DNA of 64,000 nt, taken from contig NZ_CP102269.1 of the NCBI RefSeq assembly GCF_025148635.1, forward strand, positions 2,108,001-2,172,000. Reading direction: 5' to 3'. Shown here one piece after another: positions 16,740 to 25,559 of the stretch. The notes under the pieces are model-generated. The model worked only from the letters and a program-made list of their open reading frames with translations, was not told where the DNA came from and made no database searches. Position numbers and translations under genes: made by a program. Origin of the DNA: Butyricimonas virosa (lineage in GTDB: Bacteria > Bacteroidota > Bacteroidia > Bacteroidales > Marinifilaceae). Every line of letters starts with the position of its first letter. Within the stretch, counting starts at the first letter, position 1.

Positions 16740-17699
16740 ATGAAAAAGATTGCAATATATTTAATAATGATCCTGTTTTTAGGAATTTCTTGTTCCGAGG
16801 ATGTGAAGGTGAATCCTGAGTTAGTCGGTCCTTTATACGGTTTGACGAAAGGAGAACCGGGTTCTGTGGATGAGTTGATCTATAATACATGGGAAGAGTG
16901 GGGAATGTATTATTTGTATAAATTTGAGCCGTATGCTTTTCAAGTAACAAATTGGAGTGGTTATTTTAATAAATGGTATACTCCGGTGAAGGAGGAGAAC
17001 ACGGATGTGATCCGGAAAATTATTGACCATATACAAGGAGGAATATTTGTAGGCTTAGATAAAGATTTAGTACAGGGAAGTTGGTTCGTGCGTACGTTTT
17101 TGTGTGACTCGCTTTGTGATGATTATGATTATAACTCGGAAAAAGTAGTTGATAATTATTTACAGAATGGTGACTGCATCATTCTCACTGGAGTGGGGGA
17201 TAAGATGAATAATTTTACAGATGAAGATTGGGCAAAATGGAAGGAGGAGTTATCAAGTTTGTTGATTTCAAGATTGTATTTGGGAGCAGCGGAACAACCT
17301 GCTGATTTTTTTAATTCACGTATGAAGAAAGCTAATGGGCAAGAAGCCTCATCTATATTAGGAAACCTGTGGGAAGATGATCCGGTAGGTAAATATTCGC
17401 CGAATGTTTATACGTTTCGAAAAAATGGTTATGTACGTTCTAAACCGAATTTTACGGGACCGGAAACAATTTTTGTTCCAGATCAACAGATGGATTTAGC
17501 GGATTACATTTCTTTTTTGACGACCAACAAGAAGACAGAACTGGAGTATAATTTCGAAGTTTTTCCACGGATGTTGGAGAGAGCAGTTGCGTTGATTCCT
17601 TATCTACAGCGGGTGTTATCGATGGATTTGGAAGCCATGCAAAATGCGAATTGTCCGGAGGATCCGGTTGAGACCGATTACTTTAAGAATCTAAAATAA
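16740..17699 (+). CDS. Lipoprotein resembling putative zinc metallopeptidases but lacking HExxH
   Basis: A 319-residue lipoprotein with lipobox ISC-SED (Cys18) and a typical acidic export tail. Its opening (VDELIYNTWEEWGMYYLYKF) and its late segment (MDLADYISFLTTN, then a helix ending LSMDLEAM) resemble the SusD-linked putative zinc-binding metallopeptidases (Peptidase_Mx1 type) often found third in Bacteroidota loci. The expected HExxH zinc motif is absent, so it would be a non-catalytic, perhaps binding, relative. The resemblance is judged by eye and moderate. It lies 22 bases after susD and its stop overlaps the next possible start. Confidence 0.55.
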   Translation: MKKIAIYLIMILFLGISCSEDVKVNPELVGPLYGLTKGEPGSVDELIYNTWEEWGMYYLYKFEPYAFQVTNWSGYFNKWYTPVKEENTDVIRKIIDHIQGGIFVGLDKDLVQGSWFVRTFLCDSLCDDYDYNSEKVVDNYLQNGDCIILTGVGDKMNNFTDEDWAKWKEELSSLLISRLYLGAAEQPADFFNSRMKKANGQEASSILGNLWEDDPVGKYSPNVYTFRKNGYVRSKPNFTGPETIFVPDQQMDLADYISFLTTNKKTELEYNFEVFPRMLERAVALIPYLQRVLSMDLEAMQNANCPEDPVETDYFKNLK

Positions 17700-17725
17700 T
17701 GATTTGTCTGTATAATATAGAAAAT

Positions 17726-18691
17726 ATGTTGAGAAAGACAATCATGACATTGGTTTGTGTCGGATGCTGCTATGCGGCATCGGCACAAACTAACCTAGAA
17801 AGTTGGAGAGGGAAATATGAGGCTAACAAGCGGGACATTGAAGTCGTGAAGAAATACGTGGAGGCTTTGGAGGAGGCGAAGAAGGGAAAAGAGTCTGAAC
17901 AGGTGATAAAGGAATATATGTCTCGGTGTCCGGTGTTGCAGGTGGAAGATAAGGATACTTACTTGCTGTTGAATAAATATGTATTTGCAGACCCTTATTC
18001 CAATGTTTTCGAGTATGGTATTTATGCCGTGAAAAAGATGAAATGGGCTCGGGAAGAAGCTCCTGCCGGGGAAGACAAGGCGGCACGTTTGAAGAGACTT
18101 TTCAAAGGATTGGGAAGTGGGGTTAGTGGGGATAATGAGATTGATAAGAGATATGAGGTGTTGATGACGTTGAGTCGCAATCTGAATAAAGAAATTGATA
18201 AACAATGTGAACCTTATTTGCAGGATAAACGATATGTGTTGCCGTTGTATGATTCATTGAAATTGGAACGATTGACATACCTTGTAAATAAAGGGCAATT
18301 ATTGGGACAGGATGCAATGCGTTTAAAATTAGCTGTTAATAAAGCTTTGCATACGGGAAATAACGCACAGGTAGTCAGAGATCTGGAGGTAGCCACGGAT
18401 TTGAATATGACCGATGTCCGGGGTAATTATATTGTAGCGATTTTGACGGTACTTTTAGAAAGCACTTTAGATAAGGAATTAATAGATAACATATTGTCAT
18501 TCGTGCTGAGGTTAAGGGATCAGGAAGAGGCTGCAGGTGGTTCGACGAATTATTATCATTTGTTAGGTCGTTTATACTTTCTTGTCGGTGACAAAGATAA
18601 TGCGGATAAATATAAAAAGATGGGAGATGCCGTGGAAGCGGAGCGAATGGAACGGTACAAGGAATTGTTTGAAGCAACTCGGTCTAATTAA
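17726..18691 (+). CDS. Secreted protein of unknown function, helical-repeat-like
   Basis: I do not recognise the family. From ATG 17726 it is 321 aa with a signal peptide ending in ASA-Q (about residue 20). An in-frame ATG at 17699 that overlaps the previous stop (TAATG) would add nine residues, and I prefer the shorter form because it gives a compact signal peptide. The mature part is mostly charged amphipathic helices, and the C-terminus (YYHLLGRLYFLVGDKDNADKYKKMGD) looks like a TPR unit. Similar helical regions end the thioredoxin-like proteins downstream, so it may be a relative without the thioredoxin domain or a scaffold for them. It is in the locus A operon. Confidence 0.6.
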   Translation: MLRKTIMTLVCVGCCYAASAQTNLESWRGKYEANKRDIEVVKKYVEALEEAKKGKESEQVIKEYMSRCPVLQVEDKDTYLLLNKYVFADPYSNVFEYGIYAVKKMKWAREEAPAGEDKAARLKRLFKGLGSGVSGDNEIDKRYEVLMTLSRNLNKEIDKQCEPYLQDKRYVLPLYDSLKLERLTYLVNKGQLLGQDAMRLKLAVNKALHTGNNAQVVRDLEVATDLNMTDVRGNYIVAILTVLLESTLDKELIDNILSFVLRLRDQEEAAGGSTNYYHLLGRLYFLVGDKDNADKYKKMGDAVEAERMERYKELFEATRSN

Positions 18692-18700
18692 TCTGGAAAT

Positions 18701-20167
18701 ATGATGAAGAAACAGATAGTTGTAATGTTTGTCGTTTGGCTGTTTACGATTTGCAATTTATTGGATGTGAATGCTCAACAGCTTCGTGACTATGTAGTCA
18801 TTACCTCGAAGGAGATGCAATCGGACAAGGCGTGGATGAAAGTGGTCGAGGCCTTGGCCAAGAGGCGTAAAGCAGTCGTGTTGTATTACGATGAAAAACC
18901 GCGTGAATTGTTGGAGGAGTTGCGACGCCTGGCTCCCCGTTATATGGTCGTGGTGGAAAAACCGGAAAACCTCAACCGGGAATTCGTTATGGAAGGACAT
19001 CGATTGAGCCGGGAAATAGATGATGATATTTACGCGGATTACTTGTGGGGGATTATCACGGGGTATTCGGCCGCGGATGCTATGCGTATGGTGGAAAGCA
19101 GTGCTAAGCCTTTTGTAATCCGTACGGCGTTGAACACTACGGCAGAATTGAGCGACGGAAAATATTTTGATCGTTTTGCATTTATGAACGACGGGGGTAC
19201 ACCCGGTGGCTGGGGGGAGAAGACCACTCGTGATGGGGACGTGAAAAATGAGCAAATCAATAAATGGGAAATACTCGATAAATGGGTGGAAAAATATAAA
19301 GAAATCGATCCTGATTTGCTGGTAACCTCTTCGCATGCAACAGAGAAAAATCTTGAAATGCCGTTTACCGTTGGTAACTTGAAACCACGGGGAGGGCGGT
19401 TATATGCCGATTTCATGACTCCTGAGTTCCTAGACGGGACGGCTCATCCCAGAGTTTATTTTGCGGCAGGTAACTGTTTGATTGGAAATATCGATAATGA
19501 CCCGGAGAGCATGGCTGTTGCTTGGTTGAGCGGAATGGATGCGACCTCCATGATCGGGTATGTTGTTACAACTTGGTATGGCCGGAATGGCTGGGGAGGG
19601 CTAAAGTATTGGGTCGCTAATGCCGGGCGGTTGACCTTGGCACAGGCCGTTTATTTGAACCAGCAAGATATGTTGAGAACGGAAAACGAGTGGCATCCGA
19701 AAATGCTGACCGTAAATTATCCTTTTTCGGAAATAGAGTTCGGACAGAGGGAGATGTTTGAAAAACAATTTAAAACGGTGACGGGCCAGCAACCGACGAA
19801 AGACCAGATGGGATTTGTACATGACCGGGATGTAGTTGTTTTGTATGGAGATCCGGCTTGGGATGTAAAAATGCAAACTCCTAAACCGTTAGGTTATAAG
19901 GTCGATTTTAAGGTAAAAGGGAAACAATGTTTCGTGACGATTACGACTAATGAGTATTTTGATGGAGGATTGATGAAAGGGGGGAAACTGAAACAAGAAC
20001 ACGTGACGGATATTCCATTTGCTTATTACTTTCCGAAACGTGTGAATAATCCGCGTTTGGCAGAGGGACAAAAATGGGAAGTTGCCGTGGCTGAGGATTT
20101 TTTATTGCTGTATGATTGTGATTTCGAGAAGAATAAAAAGTATACGATAGTATTGGATATAAATTAA
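18701..20167 (+). CDS. Putative secreted clan CD (gingipain/caspase-like) cysteine peptidase
   Basis: A 488-residue exported protein (signal peptide ending near VNA-Q, about residue 25). The middle has the order expected of caspase-fold peptidases: beta-strands and helices, then a His after a hydrophobic strand (LLVTSSHATEKN, His212), a loop, then a Cys after another strand (VYFAAGNCLIG, Cys259), then SMAVAWLSG and GYVVTTWYG, which parallel the segment after the catalytic Cys in peptidase C25 (gingipains). The His-Cys gap is 47 residues, larger than in gingipains. The C-terminal 90 residues resemble a beta-sandwich like those that follow such catalytic domains. It has no secretion-system tail that I can recognise. 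The operon context with four thioredoxin-fold proteins suits a thiol enzyme. A non-proteolytic relative is possible. Confidence 0.6.
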   Translation: MMKKQIVVMFVVWLFTICNLLDVNAQQLRDYVVITSKEMQSDKAWMKVVEALAKRRKAVVLYYDEKPRELLEELRRLAPRYMVVVEKPENLNREFVMEGHRLSREIDDDIYADYLWGIITGYSAADAMRMVESSAKPFVIRTALNTTAELSDGKYFDRFAFMNDGGTPGGWGEKTTRDGDVKNEQINKWEILDKWVEKYKEIDPDLLVTSSHATEKNLEMPFTVGNLKPRGGRLYADFMTPEFLDGTAHPRVYFAAGNCLIGNIDNDPESMAVAWLSGMDATSMIGYVVTTWYGRNGWGGLKYWVANAGRLTLAQAVYLNQQDMLRTENEWHPKMLTVNYPFSEIEFGQREMFEKQFKTVTGQQPTKDQMGFVHDRDVVVLYGDPAWDVKMQTPKPLGYKVDFKVKGKQCFVTITTNEYFDGGLMKGGKLKQEHVTDIPFAYYFPKRVNNPRLAEGQKWEVAVAEDFLLLYDCDFEKNKKYTIVLDIN

Positions 20168-20180
20168 AAGGGATTGTAAA

Positions 20181-21587
20181 ATGAAAAAATTCGTGTTGTT
20201 AGTATTGATTTTAATCACTGGTTTAACCGTGTTTTCACAGGGAATAGAATTCCAAAAGGGACGGTATGCAGAGGTATTGGAAATGGCGAAGAAGCAAAAT
20301 AAGTTGGTATTTATAGATATATATACCTCTTGGTGTGGACCTTGTAAGCATATGGCAGATAACGTGTTCCCGCAAGCTAAAGTCGGCGAATATTATAACG
20401 CTCATTTTTTGAACTTGAAATTGGATGCAGAAAAGAGTGAAGACGGGAAAATGGTTGCGAAAACATTTGGAGTATCTGCTTATCCCACTTTCCTTTTTGT
20501 TAACGGGGACGGGGAATTGGTTTACCGTTTCTTGGGGGGTAAAACCGTGGATATGTTTGTCAAGGAAGGAGAAAAAGCCGTGGATGCTTTTGCGGCTCGG
20601 CCGGAATTGAAGAAATACACGAAGAAATATGAGGAAGGAAACAGAGATAAAGAATTCTTGAATCAGTATTTTATATTGAAAGATAGATCCGGTTTGGATT
20701 GTAGTGATGTGTTACTTGATTATTTTGCTTTGGTAGATGATAGTCAGTTGTTGGATTCAATAAATGTTCCGCGTATTGGTAAGATTACGGTCTTTGACAA
20801 AAAATTAGCCAACCGATTTGTAGATGCGGCTTGTGTGGAGGCTGCTAATCCAGTGAAGGATAAAAAGCATTCTACTGCCGTGAATAAAGCCATTTGTACA
20901 TTCTTGAGTGCTTGCGTTCAAAAGACGGCACAAGCCGATCAAGAGGAAAATTTCGAGGAAGTGTTGGCTTTGAAAGATCGTTTATTTAAAGCGACAGGAG
21001 CTAAAAATAGTGCCACAGCGGCTTCATTGGGAGGAGGAAATATTTATATCCCTTCAGAGCTATTGCGTTTAAACTATTATTCGGCTAAAAAGAAATTGGA
21101 TAAGTTTAATCATCTTTTTATTAATTATATCGCAGAACTTCAAAAAAAATACGAGGGAAGTCGCGAGGAGAAAATAGCCATGCTTAAGGCTATGGAAGCC
21201 AAATTGAAAGAGGCCAAAGAAAGTGGAAATGAGGCGGAATATCAAGCGGCAAGGAAGCTAAATGCGATGATGTCTGCTTTTTCAAGTATTGATGATTACT
21301 ATACTTCAACGAGTATGATCGAGAACGTGGAACGTTACGAAGAGATATATGAAGGAGAGAAGGATGCTGCATACAAGGATCGAGTTGCCGGTTGGTACGT
21401 GTTTTTACATCAGTTGAGTCCTTCTGCGAAGACGGCGGCATACGTGGCCGATAAGTTATTAGCCTTGGACAAAAAGGGGCAAGCGAAAGAAGTTTTGACC
21501 TTGGGATTGAAAGATGGAAGTTCTGCGGCGGGGGTTGAAGAGAGTGACGTGAAAGCTTGTCAGGCAAAATTGGATGAATTAAAATAA
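20181..21587 (+). CDS. Exported thioredoxin-fold protein with long helical C-terminus (first of four)
   Basis: A 468-residue protein with a signal peptide ending in VFS-Q (about 20). The thioredoxin domain spans about 25-140, with Cys52 and Cys55 in WCGPC and the cis-Pro in SAYPTFLFV. It resembles the DUF255/thioredoxin-7-like subgroup that begins with an F..G.Y.EVL..A...NK motif. About 320 residues of helical, charged sequence follow, which are not part of a normal thioredoxin. Likely a periplasmic or cell-surface thiol-disulfide reductase or chaperone-like factor. The closest relative is the gene at 24034, with the same layout. It starts 13 bases after the peptidase-like gene. Confidence 0.85.
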   Translation: MKKFVLLVLILITGLTVFSQGIEFQKGRYAEVLEMAKKQNKLVFIDIYTSWCGPCKHMADNVFPQAKVGEYYNAHFLNLKLDAEKSEDGKMVAKTFGVSAYPTFLFVNGDGELVYRFLGGKTVDMFVKEGEKAVDAFAARPELKKYTKKYEEGNRDKEFLNQYFILKDRSGLDCSDVLLDYFALVDDSQLLDSINVPRIGKITVFDKKLANRFVDAACVEAANPVKDKKHSTAVNKAICTFLSACVQKTAQADQEENFEEVLALKDRLFKATGAKNSATAASLGGGNIYIPSELLRLNYYSAKKKLDKFNHLFINYIAELQKKYEGSREEKIAMLKAMEAKLKEAKESGNEAEYQAARKLNAMMSAFSSIDDYYTSTSMIENVERYEEIYEGEKDAAYKDRVAGWYVFLHQLSPSAKTAAYVADKLLALDKKGQAKEVLTLGLKDGSSAAGVEESDVKACQAKLDELK

Positions 21588-21613
21588 TAGCATATTTGTA
21601 AATAGGATTGATT

Positions 21614-22855
21614 ATGAAAAAGATTGGATTTATAGTACAATTTTTATGTTTGGCCTTGTTCTCGTTCGGGCAGTCGGCTGGCGACGGGATTCGTTTTATT
21701 GAAGGCGAGAAATGGGAAAATGTCTTGAAAATGGCCCAAGAGCAGGACAAATATATCTTCATGGATTGCTATACCTCTTGGTGTGGCCCGTGCAAGGCTT
21801 TAGCTAAAGATATTTTTACTCGTAAAGACGTGGGCGACTTTTTTAATGCGAATTTCATCAACGTAAAGTATGATATGGAAAAAGGCGTGGGGAAAGATTT
21901 ATACAAACATTATAAATCCAATATCATCGGATTCCCGACGCTCCTATTGATTAACAAGGAAGGAAAAGTTGTACACCAGATGGCCGGGTTTCAAGAGGCG
22001 AATGTATTGATCGACGGGATGAAAGCCGGGATGGAAGGTAAAAGTTTGTTCGCTTATAAGGACAGATACGCGGCAGGAGAGCGTGAGCTTGCCTTTTTGA
22101 AAGATTATGTTGTCGCTTTGCAAGGAGCCTTTTTGAAGGATGATATTGAGAACATTGTACTCGATTACATGAAAACGATACCTGTGGAAAAATTACAGGA
22201 GAAAGAAATTTGGGATTTCGTGGGTGCTTATATTAAAGATCCTTATTCTCCGCAATTTGACTACGTGATTTTTAATATAGACCGTTTGGCCAATAAAGTA
22301 AAGTTTGATCGTTATAGCGTGGAGAGACAACTGGGTTGGGCTTTGGAAAGAGCCGTGGATCAGGTGGTAGAGGTTAAGTTTGACAAGGATGGTACACCTT
22401 TGCGCCTGGTTGATGCCGCGGGAAAAGTGGATACGTTGTTACGGTTGATTGATCGCGGGAATCTGAAACGTGCGGAAACGTTACGTGCCAAAATTAGGAT
22501 TTATGAATTGGAATTGGCTCAAAAGTGGAATGAAATATATGAATGTCAGATGATGTATCGTGGTATAAAAGCTTTGGGATTCTCTGATCGTTATTTGGAG
22601 GAAACGGCTCAATATTTGGCCGCATATTGTCCGGATAAAGCCGTAATCGAAAAATATTTGACCTTAATCGAAAAATTGCAGCAAGAAGAAGACAAGGGGA
22701 GTTCTAAATTAAGATCTTATTATTACGGGACTCTTTCTGTTTTGCATGCTAAACTTGGTAATGCTGCAAAAGCGAAAGAGTTCAAAAAAATGGACGAGAA
22801 AATTAAAGCTGAGAAAGCGAAAGAGTTCGAGTCATTTTTGAAAAAATCGAATTAA
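21614..22855 (+). CDS. Exported thioredoxin-fold protein, shorter paralogue (second of four)
   Basis: A 413-residue protein from ATG 21614 (an in-frame TTG at 21608 is less likely). It has a signal peptide of about 20 residues ending SFG-Q, a thioredoxin domain with Cys57 and Cys60 in SWCGPC and the cis-Pro in GFPTLLLI, then about 270 residues of helical sequence ending in a TPR-like unit (YYGTLSVLHAKLGNAAKAKEFKKMD). That end resembles the unknown secreted protein at 17726, which suggests gene-internal duplication and shuffling within this operon. Probable periplasmic or surface thiol oxidoreductase. Confidence 0.83.
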   Translation: MKKIGFIVQFLCLALFSFGQSAGDGIRFIEGEKWENVLKMAQEQDKYIFMDCYTSWCGPCKALAKDIFTRKDVGDFFNANFINVKYDMEKGVGKDLYKHYKSNIIGFPTLLLINKEGKVVHQMAGFQEANVLIDGMKAGMEGKSLFAYKDRYAAGERELAFLKDYVVALQGAFLKDDIENIVLDYMKTIPVEKLQEKEIWDFVGAYIKDPYSPQFDYVIFNIDRLANKVKFDRYSVERQLGWALERAVDQVVEVKFDKDGTPLRLVDAAGKVDTLLRLIDRGNLKRAETLRAKIRIYELELAQKWNEIYECQMMYRGIKALGFSDRYLEETAQYLAAYCPDKAVIEKYLTLIEKLQQEEDKGSSKLRSYYYGTLSVLHAKLGNAAKAKEFKKMDEKIKAEKAKEFESFLKKSN

Positions 22856-22902
22856 ATATAAATGGTACTTCATTTAGAAATAGTAAAATAATTACGAAGA
22901 AT

Positions 22903-24021
22903 ATGAAAAAGATTGTCAGTGGATTACTAATGGGATTGTTTTTCGTGGGGTGTACCGAACAAGAGACAACTTATACTATTCAAGGAGAGTGGGAAGGTGG
23001 AGATGGAAAAGTGGTTTATTTGAAAAAGGACTTGGGAGACAAGAAATATGAAATACTGGATTCCGCTGTTGTGGTGAAAGGTAGTTTTAAGATGCAAAAA
23101 CCGCTTGGAGACGTGGATGAAAGGATTTTGGAAATAAATGGCGGTACGAACATCATCATTTTGGACTCCGTTCCGATTCATGTGAAGTGCGAAACCGTGA
23201 AGAAGATGAATAGGGGAAAAGAAGTCGAGAGTGTTAAAGCGGAAATATCCGGGAGCGTGGAGCAGGATATTTTTAAAACGATGCTATTGACACAGCGGGA
23301 TGAAATGTTGGTCATGTTGGGATTTTCTTTCATGAGTAAGAGCGGGAAGGAAAATACTGCCATGCAGGATTCTTTGGGACAGATGTATCTTGCTGTAAAG
23401 GCGAGAACGGCGCAAACGATTGATAGTTTGGTTACGAACTATCCCGATTGCCATGCGACGGCATTGATTATTGATAAATTTGTTATCAAGAGTAGAGATT
23501 TGGTGGAAGTTGAAAAAATGTACGAGAGCTTGACTCCTCGTATCAAAAATGCTTATTTAGGACGTAAATTGAAAACATCGATTGATAATATCAAAAGGAC
23601 ATCAATCGGTAATGTTGCTCCGGATTTCACCTTGCCGACTCCGGATGGAAAGAACGTTTCTTTATCCGATTATCGGGGAAAAATTGTTTTACTTGATTTT
23701 TGGGCGTCTTGGTGTGGCCCTTGTTTGCGTGAAGTGCCTAATGTAAAGAAAGTTTATGACAAGTTCCATGATAAAGGATTTGAAATATTGAGCGTGTCAC
23801 TGGATAATAAAAAGGATAATTGGGTGAATGCGATTGAAAAGAACGATTTGAATTGGGGCCATGTTTCTTCTTTGAAGGGATGGGGTTGTCCGGTGGCAAA
23901 ATTGTATAACGTGAGCGGGGTGCCGGCCATGTTACTGATAGACAAAGAGGGGAAAATTGTTGCTACTAAATTGCGGGGAGATCTGTTGATGGAAAAAGTT
24001 GCAGAACAATTTGAAGAATAA
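22903..24021 (+). CDS. TlpA/ResA-like thiol-disulfide lipoprotein with DUF4369-type N-domain (third of four)
   Basis: A 372-residue lipoprotein (lipobox FVGC at Cys17). The N-terminal beta-rich part (about 24-120, YTIQGEWEGGDGKVVYL) matches DUF4369, a helical linker follows, and an AhpC/TSA-Redoxin TlpA domain ends it (about 240-372) with Cys271 and Cys274 in WASWCGPC and cis-Pro in GVPAMLLI. TlpA proteins are thioredoxin-like reductants on the periplasmic side of membranes. The paralogue in locus B (56108) has the same layout. It is separated from the previous gene by 47 bases and is probably in the same transcript. Confidence 0.88.
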   Translation: MKKIVSGLLMGLFFVGCTEQETTYTIQGEWEGGDGKVVYLKKDLGDKKYEILDSAVVVKGSFKMQKPLGDVDERILEINGGTNIIILDSVPIHVKCETVKKMNRGKEVESVKAEISGSVEQDIFKTMLLTQRDEMLVMLGFSFMSKSGKENTAMQDSLGQMYLAVKARTAQTIDSLVTNYPDCHATALIIDKFVIKSRDLVEVEKMYESLTPRIKNAYLGRKLKTSIDNIKRTSIGNVAPDFTLPTPDGKNVSLSDYRGKIVLLDFWASWCGPCLREVPNVKKVYDKFHDKGFEILSVSLDNKKDNWVNAIEKNDLNWGHVSSLKGWGCPVAKLYNVSGVPAMLLIDKEGKIVATKLRGDLLMEKVAEQFEE

Positions 24022-24033
24022 CGATTGGCAGAA

Positions 24034-25425
24034 ATGATGAGAAGAATATTTTTTACAATAGCCATTTTGCTTTTCTCGTGGAACGTGTTTTCACAGGGGA
24101 TTCAGTTCGAAATCGGTAGCTGGAAAGAAGTTTTGCAGAAAGCAAAACAGGAGAATAAACTGATCTTTGTAGACCTGTACACGACGTGGTGTGGTCCTTG
24201 TAAGAAAATGGCCGCAGAGACTTTTCCCCAGCAGGCCGTGGGAGATTACTTCAACAAGAATTTCGTCAATTACAAGATTGATGCGGAGAAAGGTGAAGGA
24301 CCGGAACTAGCGGGTAAATACGAGGTTTCGGCTTACCCGACGTTAGTTTTCGTGAATGCAGCAGGCGAGTTGGTGTATAAGTTTATGGGAGTCCGTACGG
24401 CCGATAAACTTATCGCTGAAGGAGAGAAAGCCGTGCGTTTGTATGCGCTGGCTCCCAGTATTGCAGCGATGGAGAAAGAATACGAACAAGGAAAACGGGG
24501 AAAAGTATTCTTGGGAGAGTATTACGCTTTATTGAAAGAGTCCGGGGCAGGCGGTGGTATTGTCCTGAACGAGTACTTGAAATGTCTCTCTGATGAGGAG
24601 TTGTTGTTGGAAGAGAACGTGAGTAATATAGGTAATATTTCTATTTTTGATCCGGTTCTTTTTGATCGTTTGGTCAAGGGTATCAAGAAGGTCGAGGGCG
24701 AAAACAAGAAGTTGGGTAACCGTTTGAACACATCCGTGATGAAGAGCTTGAGCGCTTGTTTTGCCACTTGCGTGAAAGAGAAGGATGAAAAGGCGTTGGA
24801 AGGAATTCTTGGCGTGAAGGCCGGGTTGGGAAATCTGGAGAATGGAATGTCCGCCATGATGGGTGGCGGTAAATCTTATCTTCCGGCAGAGCAGTTGCGT
24901 TTGGATTTCTATTCGAATAACCGTCTAGACGATAAATTCAAGACGTTGATGAGCGAGTACATGATTGCCCAGCAGCAAGAGAATAGCATCGATTCCCTGA
25001 GAAAGACGGAAGAGATAACAAATCGACATTTTGAGATGCTGATTGATTCAGCTAGAATGAAGAATGATTCTGCCGCAATCGTGAGTATAAGGAAGACGAT
25101 GGGTATGGCGAGCCTGTTTGGAGGGGTGAAGTATAAACTATTATCCTCTTTCGTGATCAGTGCTACCCGTCATTACTGGAAGATTACCGATCAGCAGAAT
25201 GTAGGAGAGAAAAAGAAATGTATCGCTTGGGTAAACTATGCTTATCAGTTGGATCGAACTCCGGCGACGGCTTGGGGATGTGCGGATTTGTTGGAAGAGA
25301 TCGGGGAGAAACAAGGAGCTAAAAAGCTTTTGAATGATGTGTTGGAAGTTATTAAAAATAACTCGCTAAGTGATGCTGATCCGAAGGATATTCAATCAGT
25401 GACGGAGCGTGTGGAAAAAATGTAA
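24034..25425 (+). CDS. Exported thioredoxin-fold protein with long helical C-terminus (fourth of four)
   Basis: A 463-residue protein starting at ATG 24034 (24037 is equally possible; an in-frame TTG at 24025 is unlikely). Signal peptide ends VFS-Q at about 21. Cys53 and Cys56 lie in TWCGPC and the cis-Pro in SAYPTLVFV. It is clearly a paralogue of the 20181 product: both share QGI.F..G...EVL..AK..NKL, the D.EKG segment, and later GNI.IFD. The long C-terminal helical region is again present. It is the last gene of locus A and is followed by a strong terminator. Confidence 0.85.
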   Translation: MMRRIFFTIAILLFSWNVFSQGIQFEIGSWKEVLQKAKQENKLIFVDLYTTWCGPCKKMAAETFPQQAVGDYFNKNFVNYKIDAEKGEGPELAGKYEVSAYPTLVFVNAAGELVYKFMGVRTADKLIAEGEKAVRLYALAPSIAAMEKEYEQGKRGKVFLGEYYALLKESGAGGGIVLNEYLKCLSDEELLLEENVSNIGNISIFDPVLFDRLVKGIKKVEGENKKLGNRLNTSVMKSLSACFATCVKEKDEKALEGILGVKAGLGNLENGMSAMMGGGKSYLPAEQLRLDFYSNNRLDDKFKTLMSEYMIAQQQENSIDSLRKTEEITNRHFEMLIDSARMKNDSAAIVSIRKTMGMASLFGGVKYKLLSSFVISATRHYWKITDQQNVGEKKKCIAWVNYAYQLDRTPATAWGCADLLEEIGEKQGAKKLLNDVLEVIKNNSLSDADPKDIQSVTERVEKM

Positions 25426-25459
25426 TATGTGTTTTATTTGAAATAGAATATAAAACAGG

Positions 25460-25505
25460 ACTGTCCTCAAAAGTGTTATTTACTTTTGGGGACAGTTTAT
25501 TTTTG
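25460..25505 (+). terminator. Rho-independent terminator of locus A
   Basis: Long 15-bp stem ACTGTCCTCAAAAGT (25460-25474) / ACTTTTGGGGACAGT (25482-25496) with one G-T wobble, 7-base loop, and T-rich tail. It ends the 16-kb sigma-FecR-SusCD-thioredoxin operon region. Confidence 0.92.
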
Positions 25506-25559
25506 AGGGAGTCCTTCAACTTTTGGGGTGAATGAATTATTTTTGTAGGGACTAAGAAG

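Noticed and set aside
17699..17725. Earlier ATG for the unknown secreted protein (overlapping the previous stop)
   Set aside because: It adds nine polar residues before a compact signal peptide; possible through translational coupling but less likely than 17726.
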